In this document: piece after piece, positions 7,786-15,941 of the stretch
Layout: the number at the start of each line of letters is the position of its first letter
How positions within the stretch are numbered: position 1 is the stretch's first letter
The notes under the pieces: generated by a model
Seen by the model: the letters and a program-made list of their open reading frames with translations, nothing else
The model's database searches: none
Told to the model about the DNA's origin: nothing
NCBI RefSeq assembly: GCF_936928535.1
Contig: NZ_CAKZHY010000093.1
Location: forward strand, 62,001 to 126,000
From: an uncultured Bradyrhizobium sp.
Lineage (GTDB): Bacteria > Pseudomonadota > Alphaproteobacteria > Rhizobiales > Xanthobacteraceae
Direction: 5' to 3'
DNA length: 64,000 nucleotides
Made by a program: the position numbers and the translations under genes

Positions 7786-7851
7786 CGTCGCGGCCATCAA
7801 GCCCTTTTTTGTCACTCGGCCTGCGATATCGATCACACGGCCGTCGATCGA

Positions 7852-8448
7852 TTACTGCTCCTTCTTGAACAGGTCCTGGAAGATAAGCTGGCCCCAAATG
7901 CGGCCGCGTGCGTGTACCAGCGCGCCACCCTCGTTGAGCCGTCCCAGCTTGACGGGTGCGAACCCCAATTGTTTGGCGAGGGTCGCTACGGGAGCGACCG
8001 CGTCCTCGTCATCGCTGGACAGAAAGACGACCCGGTGCCCACCCTCGACGATCGGATCGGCAGCAAGCCTCGCTGCAGCGAGGTGATTGAAACCCTTCAC
8101 GAGCTTGGCGCCGGTGAATGCCTTGGCGACGACGGCGGAGGACGGGAAATCGTCCGGGGCTTCTCCCAACGCGTTGGTCGCGTCGATAACCGTCTTGCCC
8201 TTCCAGTTCGGCAGGGCCTTCGCAACCTCGCGATGCTCCCCGAACGGAACCGCAAGGATGATCGTGTCAGCCTCAAGTGCATCCCGCAGCGACATGGCGA
8301 CGACTTTGGGTCCAATCGCGCGAGCCTGTGGCGCCAACGCTTCAGCGGGCCGACGGCTCGCAACGGTCACGTCGACGTTCTTACGGGCGAAAGCATGGGC
8401 GAGGGCCTGACCCACTTTGCCGAATCCTACAATCGCATAGCTCATCAT
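7852..8448 (-). CDS. NADPH-dependent F420 reductase-like oxidoreductase
   Basis: The 198-residue protein has an N-terminal Rossmann fold with the dinucleotide motif AIVGFGKVGQALAHAFA. An SRR segment at the end of the second strand favours NADP. The order of the remaining motifs (IILAVPFGEH, then VIDATNALG, then KGFNHLAA) matches the COG2085 family, related to archaeal F420H2:NADP reductase and to YedI-like proteins. Whether the organism uses F420 cannot be told; many bacterial members act on other flavin or deazaflavin substrates. It lies 39 bases downstream of the short-chain dehydrogenase gene on the same strand and is probably cotranscribed. Confidence 0.8.
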   Translation of the reverse strand: MMSYAIVGFGKVGQALAHAFARKNVDVTVASRRPAEALAPQARAIGPKVVAMSLRDALEADTIILAVPFGEHREVAKALPNWKGKTVIDATNALGEAPDDFPSSAVVAKAFTGAKLVKGFNHLAAARLAADPIVEGGHRVVFLSSDDEDAVAPVATLAKQLGFAPVKLGRLNEGGALVHARGRIWGQLIFQDLFKKEQ

Positions 8449-8487
8449 GACTACTCCAGTCTGTGTTGATATTGATCGCTCGTGCCT

Positions 8488-9222
8488 TCAAACAGCCGAG
8501 AAACCGCCGTCGACAGACAGCTCGACGCCGTTCACGAAGCTCGAATCGTCTGACGCAAGAAACAGCGCGGCCGCCGCAATCTCCTCAGGAAGGCCCATCT
8601 TTCCCCGCGGGATCAGGGATTCGAACATCCGCTTCGCCTCCGCGGTGAGAACTTGGTCCTGCATCGGTGTGGCGATCGGCCCCGGGCTCAGCACGTTCAC
8701 CCGGATATTCCGGCCCTTCAGTTCGTTGAGCCAGGTGCGTGCGAATGAGCGCAACGCCGCCTTGCTCGCCGCGTACACGCCGTAGCCGGGAAAACCTTTC
8801 ACCGAGGCAACCGATCCGGTCATGAAGATCGATCCGCCATCGCGGAACAGCGGCAGCGCCTTCTGCACCGTAAACAACGTGCCGCGCGTATTCAGGCCGA
8901 AGGTCACATCGAAATGCTGCTCGGAGATCTCGCCCAACGCGACGGCTTCGCCGATGCCTGCGCTCGCGTACAGGACGTCGATCTTGCCTTTGACCCGTTT
9001 GACCGTGTCGAACAGTCGGTCGAGGTCGTCGAGATTGGCTGTGTCGCCACGCACGCCCGTCACGTTTCGGCCAATCAGCTTGACGGCCTCGTCGAGCGCC
9101 TCCTGTCTCCGGCCCGTGATGAAGACATAGGCGCCTTCTTCAACGAACCGCCTGGCGCTCGCCAGCGCCATACCGCTCGATCCACCCGTGACGACTGCAA
9201 CCTTACCCTCAAGCTTTCTCAT
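8488..9222 (-). CDS. Short-chain dehydrogenase/reductase (SDR), glucose 1-dehydrogenase-like
   Basis: The 244-residue protein is a classical SDR. It has the cofactor motif VTGGSSGMALASARRF, the catalytic serine in MTGSVASVKG, and the YAASK active site. The C-terminus (FLASDDSSFVNGVELSVDGG) is typical. The start at 9222 has a GGAGAAG ribosome binding site; a longer frame upstream lacks family similarity. The gene is divergent from the LysR gene at 9501 and is followed by the F420-type reductase gene. This layout suggests a LysR-controlled redox operon. The substrate is unknown. Confidence 0.85.
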   Translation of the reverse strand: MRKLEGKVAVVTGGSSGMALASARRFVEEGAYVFITGRRQEALDEAVKLIGRNVTGVRGDTANLDDLDRLFDTVKRVKGKIDVLYASAGIGEAVALGEISEQHFDVTFGLNTRGTLFTVQKALPLFRDGGSIFMTGSVASVKGFPGYGVYAASKAALRSFARTWLNELKGRNIRVNVLSPGPIATPMQDQVLTAEAKRMFESLIPRGKMGLPEEIAAAALFLASDDSSFVNGVELSVDGGFSAV

Positions 9223-9500
9223 GACTTCTCCATTCGTCGGGACAGCCTCTGTCCCCGAGGACCTCGACCTAGGCCTGCCGGCGTCAGGCGTTGAGTGCAG
9301 AAGTGCGCACATCGGTTGTGCGAAATCGATCCGGCTGGATGACTACGACAGCCGTGGCGACCGGCATCCGCCGTTCGCGATTGGGCCGCGCTTGCCGGCA
9401 TGGGCTATGATCACCGCCCGTGCTACCCAGCATTCGAGAGGGTGTTCGACGTGTCGGACACGAGCTTTGGAAGCGGCACCGCGCGGTGCCGGATTGCACC

Positions 9501-10397
9501 ATGATCGACTGGGACGACGTTCGCTACTTTCTTGCCGTCGCGCGCGGAGGCTCGGTGCGGGCCGCCGCCGAGCGCCTCGGCGTGAACCACTCCACCGTGC
9601 TGCGACGCATCGCCCAGCTCGACGAACGCCTCGGTGTGCACATGTTCGAAAAGCTGCCTTCGGGCTACCGCCTGACGGCTGCGGGCGAGGAGGTCCTCGA
9701 GTTCGCGGACCAGATGGAAGCGTCGTCGCACCTACTGGAGACGCGCGTCCTGGGGCGCGACCAGAGCGTGCGCGGGCGCCTGCGGGTGACGCTGGCGCCT
9801 CCCCTCGTGACACACCTGCTCATGCCTGATTTCGCCGACTTCGCGCGTCTGCATCAGGATATCGAGATGGAAATCCTGTCGTTCGGAGAGCTCGCAAATC
9901 TGACCAACCGAGAGGCCGACGTCGCGATCCGTGTCGTCTACGATCGCAGAACCCTGCCGCTCAATCTTCACGGCCTGAAGGGGCCGGAGGTTTTCGGCGG
10001 CGTCTACATGGCCAGGGATCGACTGGCCGCATGGCGTGCGGGCGCGCCTGATCCCATCAGGTGGATCGTCATCAGCAGTCACGGAATTCCGGATTGGGCA
10101 AGCGAGGGTGAGGTTCGCACCACCGGGGTTCCATTCAGGACCACGGACGCCGAAGCGCAGGTCGCTGCAGCAAGGCAAGGGATCGGAATGACAACACTGC
10201 CGTGCTTCGTCGGCGATGCCGACCCCCTCCTGGTGAGGGTGCCGGGCACTGACCTGCACATGTACGGAACGCTCTGGCTTCTCACGCAGGGGGAGACACG
10301 CAAGACGAAACGCGTGCGGCTGTTCACGGAGTTCGTATCCCGCAGGCTCGCCGCGTACGCTCCGCTTGTCGCGGGGCTGTCCGTATCGCGCGACTGA
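9501..10397 (+). CDS. LysR family transcriptional regulator
   Basis: The 298-residue protein opens with a winged helix-turn-helix (DVRYFLAVARGGSVRAAAERL, then GVNHSTVLRRIAQLDERLGV) followed by a linker helix and a substrate-binding-like effector domain. The length is normal for the family. The ATG at 9501 was preferred over an upstream start because it places the HTH at the N-terminus. It is transcribed away from the SDR gene with a shared intergenic region of about 280 bases, so it most likely regulates the SDR and F420-type reductase genes and perhaps itself. The effector is unknown. Confidence 0.87.
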   Translation: MIDWDDVRYFLAVARGGSVRAAAERLGVNHSTVLRRIAQLDERLGVHMFEKLPSGYRLTAAGEEVLEFADQMEASSHLLETRVLGRDQSVRGRLRVTLAPPLVTHLLMPDFADFARLHQDIEMEILSFGELANLTNREADVAIRVVYDRRTLPLNLHGLKGPEVFGGVYMARDRLAAWRAGAPDPIRWIVISSHGIPDWASEGEVRTTGVPFRTTDAEAQVAAARQGIGMTTLPCFVGDADPLLVRVPGTDLHMYGTLWLLTQGETRKTKRVRLFTEFVSRRLAAYAPLVAGLSVSRD

Positions 10398-10525
10398 CGC
10401 GCGGCGTCATGGCACCCGATGGCCTTGAATGACCCGGCTGTAGCCAATGTGACTGATGTCACAGACCTCGAATTGCATTTGGCCATTCTGCGGATAATCT
10501 GACGTTCTTGCATTCGGGGGCTGGA

Positions 10526-12358
10526 ATGCGGCTTCGGCTGCTTGGTTTGTTGATTGTTACGACCTGGTTTTCGATTTGGCTTGGAACCGGCTCGGCACTG
10601 GCCGAGAAGCGGGTCGCGCTCGTCATCGGCAATTCGGCCTACAAGAACGTCGGGAGGCTGGCGAACCCCACGAACGATGCCACTCTGGTCGGCGGCATGT
10701 TCAAGAAGGCGGGTTTCGACAATGTGGATGTCAGGCTCGACCTCAACGCCGCCGACATGCGCAGGTCGCTGCGCGAGTTCGCAGGCCGGACTCGCGATGC
10801 CGAGGTTGCGGTGATCTACTACGCCGGGCACGGCATCGAGCTGGACGGAACGAACTACCTGATCCCCACTGACGCCGCTCTGGAGACCGACGGCGACGTG
10901 CTCGACGAGACCGTCGCGCTGGACCGCGCCCTCTTTGCCATCGAACCCGCCAAGCAGCTCCGGCTCGTCATCCTGGATGCTTGCCGCGACAACCCGTTCG
11001 CCAAGACGATGAAGCGCACGGTGGCCGCCCGGGCCATCGGCCGCGGCCTCGCCAAGGTCGAGCCGACCAGCCCGAACACCATGATTGCCTTCGCGGCCAA
11101 GGCGGGCTCGACGGCGTCGGATGGCGATACGAAGAACAGTCCGTTTGCCACCGCTTTGGTCGAACGCCTGCCGACGCCGGGGCTCGACCTGGGCAAGGCC
11201 TTTCGATTCGTGCGCGACGACGTCCTCAAGGCCACCGGCTCCAGGCAGGAGCCGTATGTGTACGGCTCCCTCGGAGGCGATGACGTTTCGCTGGTACCGG
11301 CAAAGCCTGTGGTGACGGCGCCGCAAGGCCCGCAAGCCAACCCCCAGGACAGCATCCGCAGGGACTATGAGCTTGCACTGCAGACCGGAAACCGCGACGC
11401 CTGGGAAGCTTTCCTCCAGGCTTATCCCGATGGCTTCTATGCGGGCCTCGCCCGCGCGCAGCTGAAGAACGTCGCAGCCGAGGAGGCGCGCGCCGCTGCG
11501 GCGGCGAAGGCCCGCCAGGCCGAAGACGAAAAGGCACGTCTCGCAACCGAGCGCGCGAACAAGGCCGAGCAGGAGAAGGCGGCGGCCGCCGCCAAGGCCG
11601 CCGAGAATGCCCGCCTTGCCGCCGAAAAGGCCAAACAGGTCGAGGAGGCCAAGGCGCTCGTGGCCGAGCAGCGCCGCAAGGACGCGGAGGCCTCCGTGGC
11701 CAAGGCACAGGCCGACAAGCAAGCTGCCGAGACGGCGCTCGCCGAAAGGCTGGCCAGCGAAAAGGCCGCTGCCGAAAAACAGCAAGCTGCCGACAGCACA
11801 CAGAAAGTCGCGGCCGTTGCGCCGACTGTGTCGCAGCCTACCCTCTCCCTCGCAGAAACGACAAAGCTGGTTCAGTCCGAGTTGCGCCGCGTCGGCTGTC
11901 TGGCGGCATCGGCCGACGGCGACTGGAATGCATCATCACAACGCTCGCTGACCCTGTTCAACAAATACGCAGGGACGAAATTCGACGCCAAGCTCGCGAA
12001 CATCGAGGTGCTCGACGCCATCAAGGCCAAGCCGGGCCGCGTCTGCCCGCTGGTGTGCGATCACGGCTTCAAGGCCGATGGCGATGCTTGCGTGAAGATC
12101 GCCTGCCGCGCAGGTTATCGCGTCAATGACGACAACGAGTGCGAGAAGGTGCAGGACAAGAGGCCCGTTGCGACCCGCGAGGACGCCAAGAAGCGAGACG
12201 ACGAGAGGAAGAAGGTTGAAGCCGCACCGTCGAAGCAGCAGTCGGCAGGCCAGGTCTATTGCGACACTCGGAGTTGCCGTCCAGTGCGACAAGGATGCCG
12301 TTTGCAGCTGCCGAAGGCTGGTTTCACTCAGGGACATATGACCGAGGTCTGCGATTGA
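10526..12358 (+). CDS. Secreted caspase-like protein (peptidase C14), copy 1
   Basis: The 610-residue protein has a signal peptide (about residues 1-26, ending SALA-EKR). A caspase-fold domain follows at about 28-255 with the catalytic pair H102 (YYAGHGIE) and C153 (LDACRDNPF). Next comes a long Ala/Lys/Glu-rich predicted coiled coil at about 300-430. A helical segment resembling peptidoglycan-binding modules (QSELRRVGCLAASADGDW) follows, and a cysteine-rich tail (VCPLVCDHGF, VKIACRAGY) ends the chain. The start at 10526 puts the signal peptide at the N-terminus. The protein is probably periplasmic. Bacterial members cleave after basic or acidic residues; the target is unknown. A close paralogue follows directly. 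Confidence 0.85.
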   Translation: MRLRLLGLLIVTTWFSIWLGTGSALAEKRVALVIGNSAYKNVGRLANPTNDATLVGGMFKKAGFDNVDVRLDLNAADMRRSLREFAGRTRDAEVAVIYYAGHGIELDGTNYLIPTDAALETDGDVLDETVALDRALFAIEPAKQLRLVILDACRDNPFAKTMKRTVAARAIGRGLAKVEPTSPNTMIAFAAKAGSTASDGDTKNSPFATALVERLPTPGLDLGKAFRFVRDDVLKATGSRQEPYVYGSLGGDDVSLVPAKPVVTAPQGPQANPQDSIRRDYELALQTGNRDAWEAFLQAYPDGFYAGLARAQLKNVAAEEARAAAAAKARQAEDEKARLATERANKAEQEKAAAAAKAAENARLAAEKAKQVEEAKALVAEQRRKDAEASVAKAQADKQAAETALAERLASEKAAAEKQQAADSTQKVAAVAPTVSQPTLSLAETTKLVQSELRRVGCLAASADGDWNASSQRSLTLFNKYAGTKFDAKLANIEVLDAIKAKPGRVCPLVCDHGFKADGDACVKIACRAGYRVNDDNECEKVQDKRPVATREDAKKRDDERKKVEAAPSKQQSAGQVYCDTRSCRPVRQGCRLQLPKAGFTQGHMTEVCD

Positions 12359-12371
12359 GGGTTGGCCGCAT

Positions 12372-14201
12372 ATGCTGAGAGTCCTGATTGCCCTTCTTCT
12401 TACAAGTTTCACCTGCGGCACGGCCCTGGCCGAGAAGCGTGTCGCTCTGGTGATCGGCAACTCTGCCTACAAGAATGTGGCGCGGCTGACGAACCCCGCG
12501 AACGATGCCGCGCTGGTCGGCGACATGTTCAAGAAGGCGGGTTTTGACTCGGTCGACGTCAGGCTCGACCTGAACGTCGCCGCGATGCGCAAGGCGCTGC
12601 GCGATTTCGGCGGCAAGGCGCGCGAAGCCGACGTCGCGGTCATCTATTATGCCGGTCACGGGATTGAGTTCGACGGCACCAACTATCTGATCCCGACCGA
12701 CGCGACACTCGAGACCGACAGCGACGTGCTCGACGAGACAATTGCGCTGGATCGGGCCCTGTTCGCCGTCGAGCCAGCCAAGCAGCTTCGCCTCGTCATC
12801 CTTGACGCTTGCCGCGACAATCCGTTCGCCAAGACCATGAAGCGGACCATTGCCTCGCGTGGCATCGGCCGTGGGCTCGCCAAGGTCGAGCCGGCCAGCC
12901 CGAACACGATGATCGCGTTCGCCGCCAAGGCGGGATCGACGGCATCGGATGGCGACTCCGGGAATAGTCCCTTTGCCACCGCTGTGGTCGAGCGCCTGCC
13001 AACCCCGGGGCTCGACCTCGGCAAGGCCTTTCGATTCGTCCGTGACGACGTGCTCAAGACCACCGGCTACACGCAGGAGCCGTATGTGTACGGCTCGCTT
13101 GGAGGCGATGATGTGGCGCTCGTCCCCGCCAAGCCGACCGTCGCCGGGCCGCAAGCGAGCCCGGAGAGCGAAATCCGGCGCGACTATGAACTGGCGCTCC
13201 AGATTGGGACCCGGGACGTGTGGTCCTCCTTCATCAACCGCTACCCGAGCGGCTTCTATAGCGACCTTGCCAAGGGCCAATTGAGCAAGATTGCCGCCGA
13301 GGAAACTCGCGATGCGGCTGCGGAAAAGGCCAGGCAGGCCGAGGATGAGAAGGTCCGATTGGCGACCGAGCGCGCCAAGAAAGTCGAACAAGAGAAGGCC
13401 GCAGCGGCGGCAAAGGCTGCCGAAGACGCCCGGATCGCGGCCGAGAAAGCCAGGCAGATTGAGGAAACGAAGGCTGCGGCTGCCGAGCAGCGCAGGAAGG
13501 ATGCAGAGGCCGCCGTCGCCCAGGCGCAAGCCGAGAAGCAGGCTGCCGAGAAGGCGCTCGCCGACAGGATCGCCAGCGAAAAGGCAGCATCCGAGCTAGC
13601 CGCAAAGCAGGCGCCCGAGAAGGCTCAGGGCGACGGTGAGCAGAAGGTCGCAGCAGTGGCCCCAACTCAGTCGCCGCCCAGTCTCTCGCCGCAGGAGACT
13701 GCCAAATTGGTGCAGTCAGAACTCCGTCGTGTCGGATGCCTCGCGAGCGATGCGGACGGCGACTGGAATGCGGCCTCACAGCGTTCGCTGGCACTGTTCA
13801 ATAAACATGCCGGCACGAGGTTCGACGCCAAGCTGGCAAGCTTCGAGGCGCTCGATGCGATCAAGGCCAAGTCGGGCCGTGTCTGCCCGCTGGTGTGCGA
13901 TCACGGCTTCAAGGCCGATGGCGACGCTTGCGTGAAGATCGCTTGCCGCGCCGGCTACCGCGTCAATGACGACAACGAATGCGAAAAGGTGCAGGACAAG
14001 AAGCCGGTTGCGACCCGCGAGGATGCAAAGAAGAAAGACACGGAGCGGACGCAGATCGAAGCTGCGCCGGCAAAGCCGCGTGCGTCTTCTGGTCAAATCC
14101 TTTGCAACACGACCGGCTGTCGGCCGGTAAAGCCCGGCTGTCGCATTGTCAGCGGGAAGAATTCCATGGACTCAGGGAAACAATACGAAGTGTGCAATTG
14201 A
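12372..14201 (+). CDS. Secreted caspase-like protein (peptidase C14), copy 2
   Basis: The 609-residue protein is a tandem paralogue of the upstream gene, starting 13 bases after its stop. It has a signal peptide (residues 1-20, TALA-EKR) and a caspase domain with H96 (YYAGHGIE) and C147 (LDACRDNPF). The coiled-coil stretch, the QSELRRVGCLASDADGDWNA module and the cysteine-rich segment (LVCDHGFKADGDACVKIACR) are arranged as in copy 1. The very ends differ: this copy ends CNTTGCRPVKPGCRIVSG, then YEVCN. Both copies keep the catalytic dyad, so both are likely active. Duplication followed by divergence of the tail could give different targets. Confidence 0.85.
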   Translation: MLRVLIALLLTSFTCGTALAEKRVALVIGNSAYKNVARLTNPANDAALVGDMFKKAGFDSVDVRLDLNVAAMRKALRDFGGKAREADVAVIYYAGHGIEFDGTNYLIPTDATLETDSDVLDETIALDRALFAVEPAKQLRLVILDACRDNPFAKTMKRTIASRGIGRGLAKVEPASPNTMIAFAAKAGSTASDGDSGNSPFATAVVERLPTPGLDLGKAFRFVRDDVLKTTGYTQEPYVYGSLGGDDVALVPAKPTVAGPQASPESEIRRDYELALQIGTRDVWSSFINRYPSGFYSDLAKGQLSKIAAEETRDAAAEKARQAEDEKVRLATERAKKVEQEKAAAAAKAAEDARIAAEKARQIEETKAAAAEQRRKDAEAAVAQAQAEKQAAEKALADRIASEKAASELAAKQAPEKAQGDGEQKVAAVAPTQSPPSLSPQETAKLVQSELRRVGCLASDADGDWNAASQRSLALFNKHAGTRFDAKLASFEALDAIKAKSGRVCPLVCDHGFKADGDACVKIACRAGYRVNDDNECEKVQDKKPVATREDAKKKDTERTQIEAAPAKPRASSGQILCNTTGCRPVKPGCRIVSGKNSMDSGKQYEVCN

Positions 14202-14497
14202 GGCGCGGCTGAAAGGCCCTCAGTGCCTGACGTCACGGCGGAGCTGCGGGTTCTTGCAAAGAAACAAAGCGACGAGGCCGCGGACGCCCGGGCCTCAGGC
14301 ATATCATCCGTCATTGCGAGCCAATATGGAGAGAGCGCGCCTTGATGTCCGATACATGCCCCGGAGGCAGCGCAGCGTCTCTTCGACGGTGCGCTGCAGA
14401 GCCGGGGCCCATGTTGCAGCGATACGCCGTGGGGCTTCTGGGTCCCGGCTCTGCACAGCAACGCTAAAAGCGCTGCAGTGCGTCCGGGACACGAGAC
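14202..14497. other. Gene-free region of about 300 bases
   Basis: No gene is supported. The right half is a long imperfect inverted repeat (listed separately). A fragment CCGTCATTGCGAG at about 14309-14320 looks like one end of the palindromic repeats seen further right, but no matching second end was found. Confidence 0.4.
14355..14495. repeat. Long imperfect inverted repeat
   Basis: The left arm (containing CAGCGCAGCGTC, then GTGCGCTGCAGAGCCGGG) is nearly complementary to the right arm (CCCGGCTCTGCACAGC, then GCGCTGCAGTGCGTC). The element resembles repeats I know from Bradyrhizobium intergenic regions. It carries no coding signal. Confidence 0.5.
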
Positions 14498-14716
14498 CTA
14501 TTCCTGATCGACCAGATCGTCCTCGAGGATCGCCATCTGGAACTGGAAGGAGCGATCATCATCCTCGTCATCGACGAACAGCACGCCGATGAACTCCTCG
14601 CCGATATAAACCTCGGCGGAATCGTCCTTCTTCGGCCGCGGCACGACGCGGATCTTGGGATTGCCGAATACGCGCTTCAGATACGCGTCCAGCTTTCTGA
14701 CTTCTTTGACGTCCAC
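14498..14716 (-). CDS. DUF3126 family protein
   Basis: The 72-residue protein starts MDVKEVRKLDAYLKRVFGNP and continues with a short beta region (IRVVPRPKKDDSAEVYIGEEFIG in pieces) rich in acidic residues near the end (DDEDDDR). This matches the small alphaproteobacterial DUF3126 family, which has no known function. The gene lies downstream of cysE on the same strand, but a strong hairpin separates the two, so it probably has its own promoter. The cytosolic location is inferred from the lack of hydrophobic segments. Confidence 0.8.
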   Translation of the reverse strand: MDVKEVRKLDAYLKRVFGNPKIRVVPRPKKDDSAEVYIGEEFIGVLFVDDEDDDRSFQFQMAILEDDLVDQE

Positions 14717-14807
14717 GGCAAGTCTCCGATCAAAATTGGCAGGCCGCGTTTTAGGACGAGATGCGGCGAACCGCCAGCATGAATTGCCAAAGAATTTGGG
14801 GACGGAA

Positions 14808-14828
14808 AGGGCCGGACGATCCGGCCCT
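14808..14828 (-). terminator. Terminator-like hairpin after cysE
   Basis: AGGGCCGGA (14808-14816) and TCCGGCCCT (14820-14828) pair perfectly around CGA. Read on the minus strand it lies just after the cysE stop at 14842 and is followed by TTTCC, a short T-tract. Confidence 0.6.
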
Positions 14829-14841
14829 CACCTCGCAGAAC

Positions 14842-15666
14842 TCAAAGACCCATCGCGTTGATCATCTGGTCCATGGTGCGCGACGGCTCGGCGCAGCCGG
14901 CCTCGCCGACGATCTTCGCCGGCACGCCGGCGACCGTGACGTTGTGCGGCACGGGCTTCACCACGACCGAGCCGGCCGCGATGCGCGCGCAATGGCCGAT
15001 CTCGATATTGCCGAGGATCTTGGCGCCGGCGCCGATCAGCACGCCGTGACGAATCTTGGGATGACGGTCCTCATTCTCCTTGCCGGTGCCGCCGAGCGTG
15101 ACGCCGTGCAGGATCGAGACGTCGTCCTCGATCACAGCCGTCTCGCCGCAGACAAAGCCGGTGGCGTGGTCGAGGAAGATGCCGCGGCCGATGCGCGCGG
15201 CGGGATTGATGTCGGTCTGGAACACCGCGGACGCACTGCTCTGGAGGTAATACGCAAAGTCCTTGCGGCCCTTCAGATAGAGCCAGTGCGCGAGGCGATG
15301 AGTCTGGATGGCGTGAAAGCCCTTGAAGTAGAGCAAGGGATCGATGAATCGCGACGTCGCGGGATCGCGGTCGTAAACGGCGACGAGATCGGCGCGGAAG
15401 GCATTGCCGAGATCAGGATCGTCGCGCAGGGCTTCGTCGAAGGTCTGCCGCACCAGATCGCCCGAGAGCGCGGCGTGGTCGAGCCGGTCGGCCACACGAT
15501 GGACCACCGAATCTTCGAGGCGGCTGTGATGCAGCACGGTCGAATAGATGAAGGTCGCAAGCTCGGGCTCGCGATGGACGATGTCCTCCGCCTCGCCACG
15601 GATCCGGTCCCAGATCGGATCGAGCGTCGCGAGCTTCCCTCCCGGATTGACCTGATGCACTGCCAT
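14842..15666 (-). CDS. cysE: Serine O-acetyltransferase
   Basis: The enzyme transfers acetyl from acetyl-CoA to L-serine, the first committed step of cysteine synthesis. The 274-residue protein has the N-terminal helical domain (for example EALRDDPDLGNAFRADLVAV) and a C-terminal left-handed beta-helix of hexapeptides. The active-site region FLDHATGFVCGETAVI and the VTLGGTGKENEDRHPKI loop are both present. The C-terminal tail ends AGCAEPSRTMDQMINAMGL; such tails usually dock into cysteine synthase and carry the feedback response. Length is normal. It stands as a single gene ahead of DUF3126, separated from it by a hairpin. Confidence 0.93.
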   Translation of the reverse strand: MAVHQVNPGGKLATLDPIWDRIRGEAEDIVHREPELATFIYSTVLHHSRLEDSVVHRVADRLDHAALSGDLVRQTFDEALRDDPDLGNAFRADLVAVYDRDPATSRFIDPLLYFKGFHAIQTHRLAHWLYLKGRKDFAYYLQSSASAVFQTDINPAARIGRGIFLDHATGFVCGETAVIEDDVSILHGVTLGGTGKENEDRHPKIRHGVLIGAGAKILGNIEIGHCARIAAGSVVVKPVPHNVTVAGVPAKIVGEAGCAEPSRTMDQMINAMGL

Positions 15667-15941
15667 GAATCTGCTCTTTCGAATGGGCTGCTTTTGTTGG
15701 ATCTATAGCACAGTGTAGGCGACAAAGTCCTGACGGGCTTGCCTGAGAGTGAACAGCACCTTGCCCCGCGCAAGCACGCCAACGCCTTGAATTACAACAG
15801 TTTCTCTTGATAACCCCAGGCGGCAAGGTCGGCTTGAAATGGTCAGAGTCTTGCCAAATTCAAGTCGGGCGGCGTCAAACTATTGGTGAATTTCGTCTCG
15901 ACCATTATTGCGGGCATGGTCCGGCAGAGGACGGAGCGGTT

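Noticed and set aside
10079..11785. Long minus-strand open frame (568 codons) opposite LysR and caspase copy 1
   Set aside because: It is the mirror of two well-supported plus-strand genes, has low-complexity Gly/Leu/Arg content, and a similar mirror frame appears opposite the paralogous caspase copy, as expected from GC-rich codon bias.
12324..13529. Minus-strand open frame opposite caspase copy 2
   Set aside because: Same reason: it mirrors the caspase codons and carries no domain of its own.
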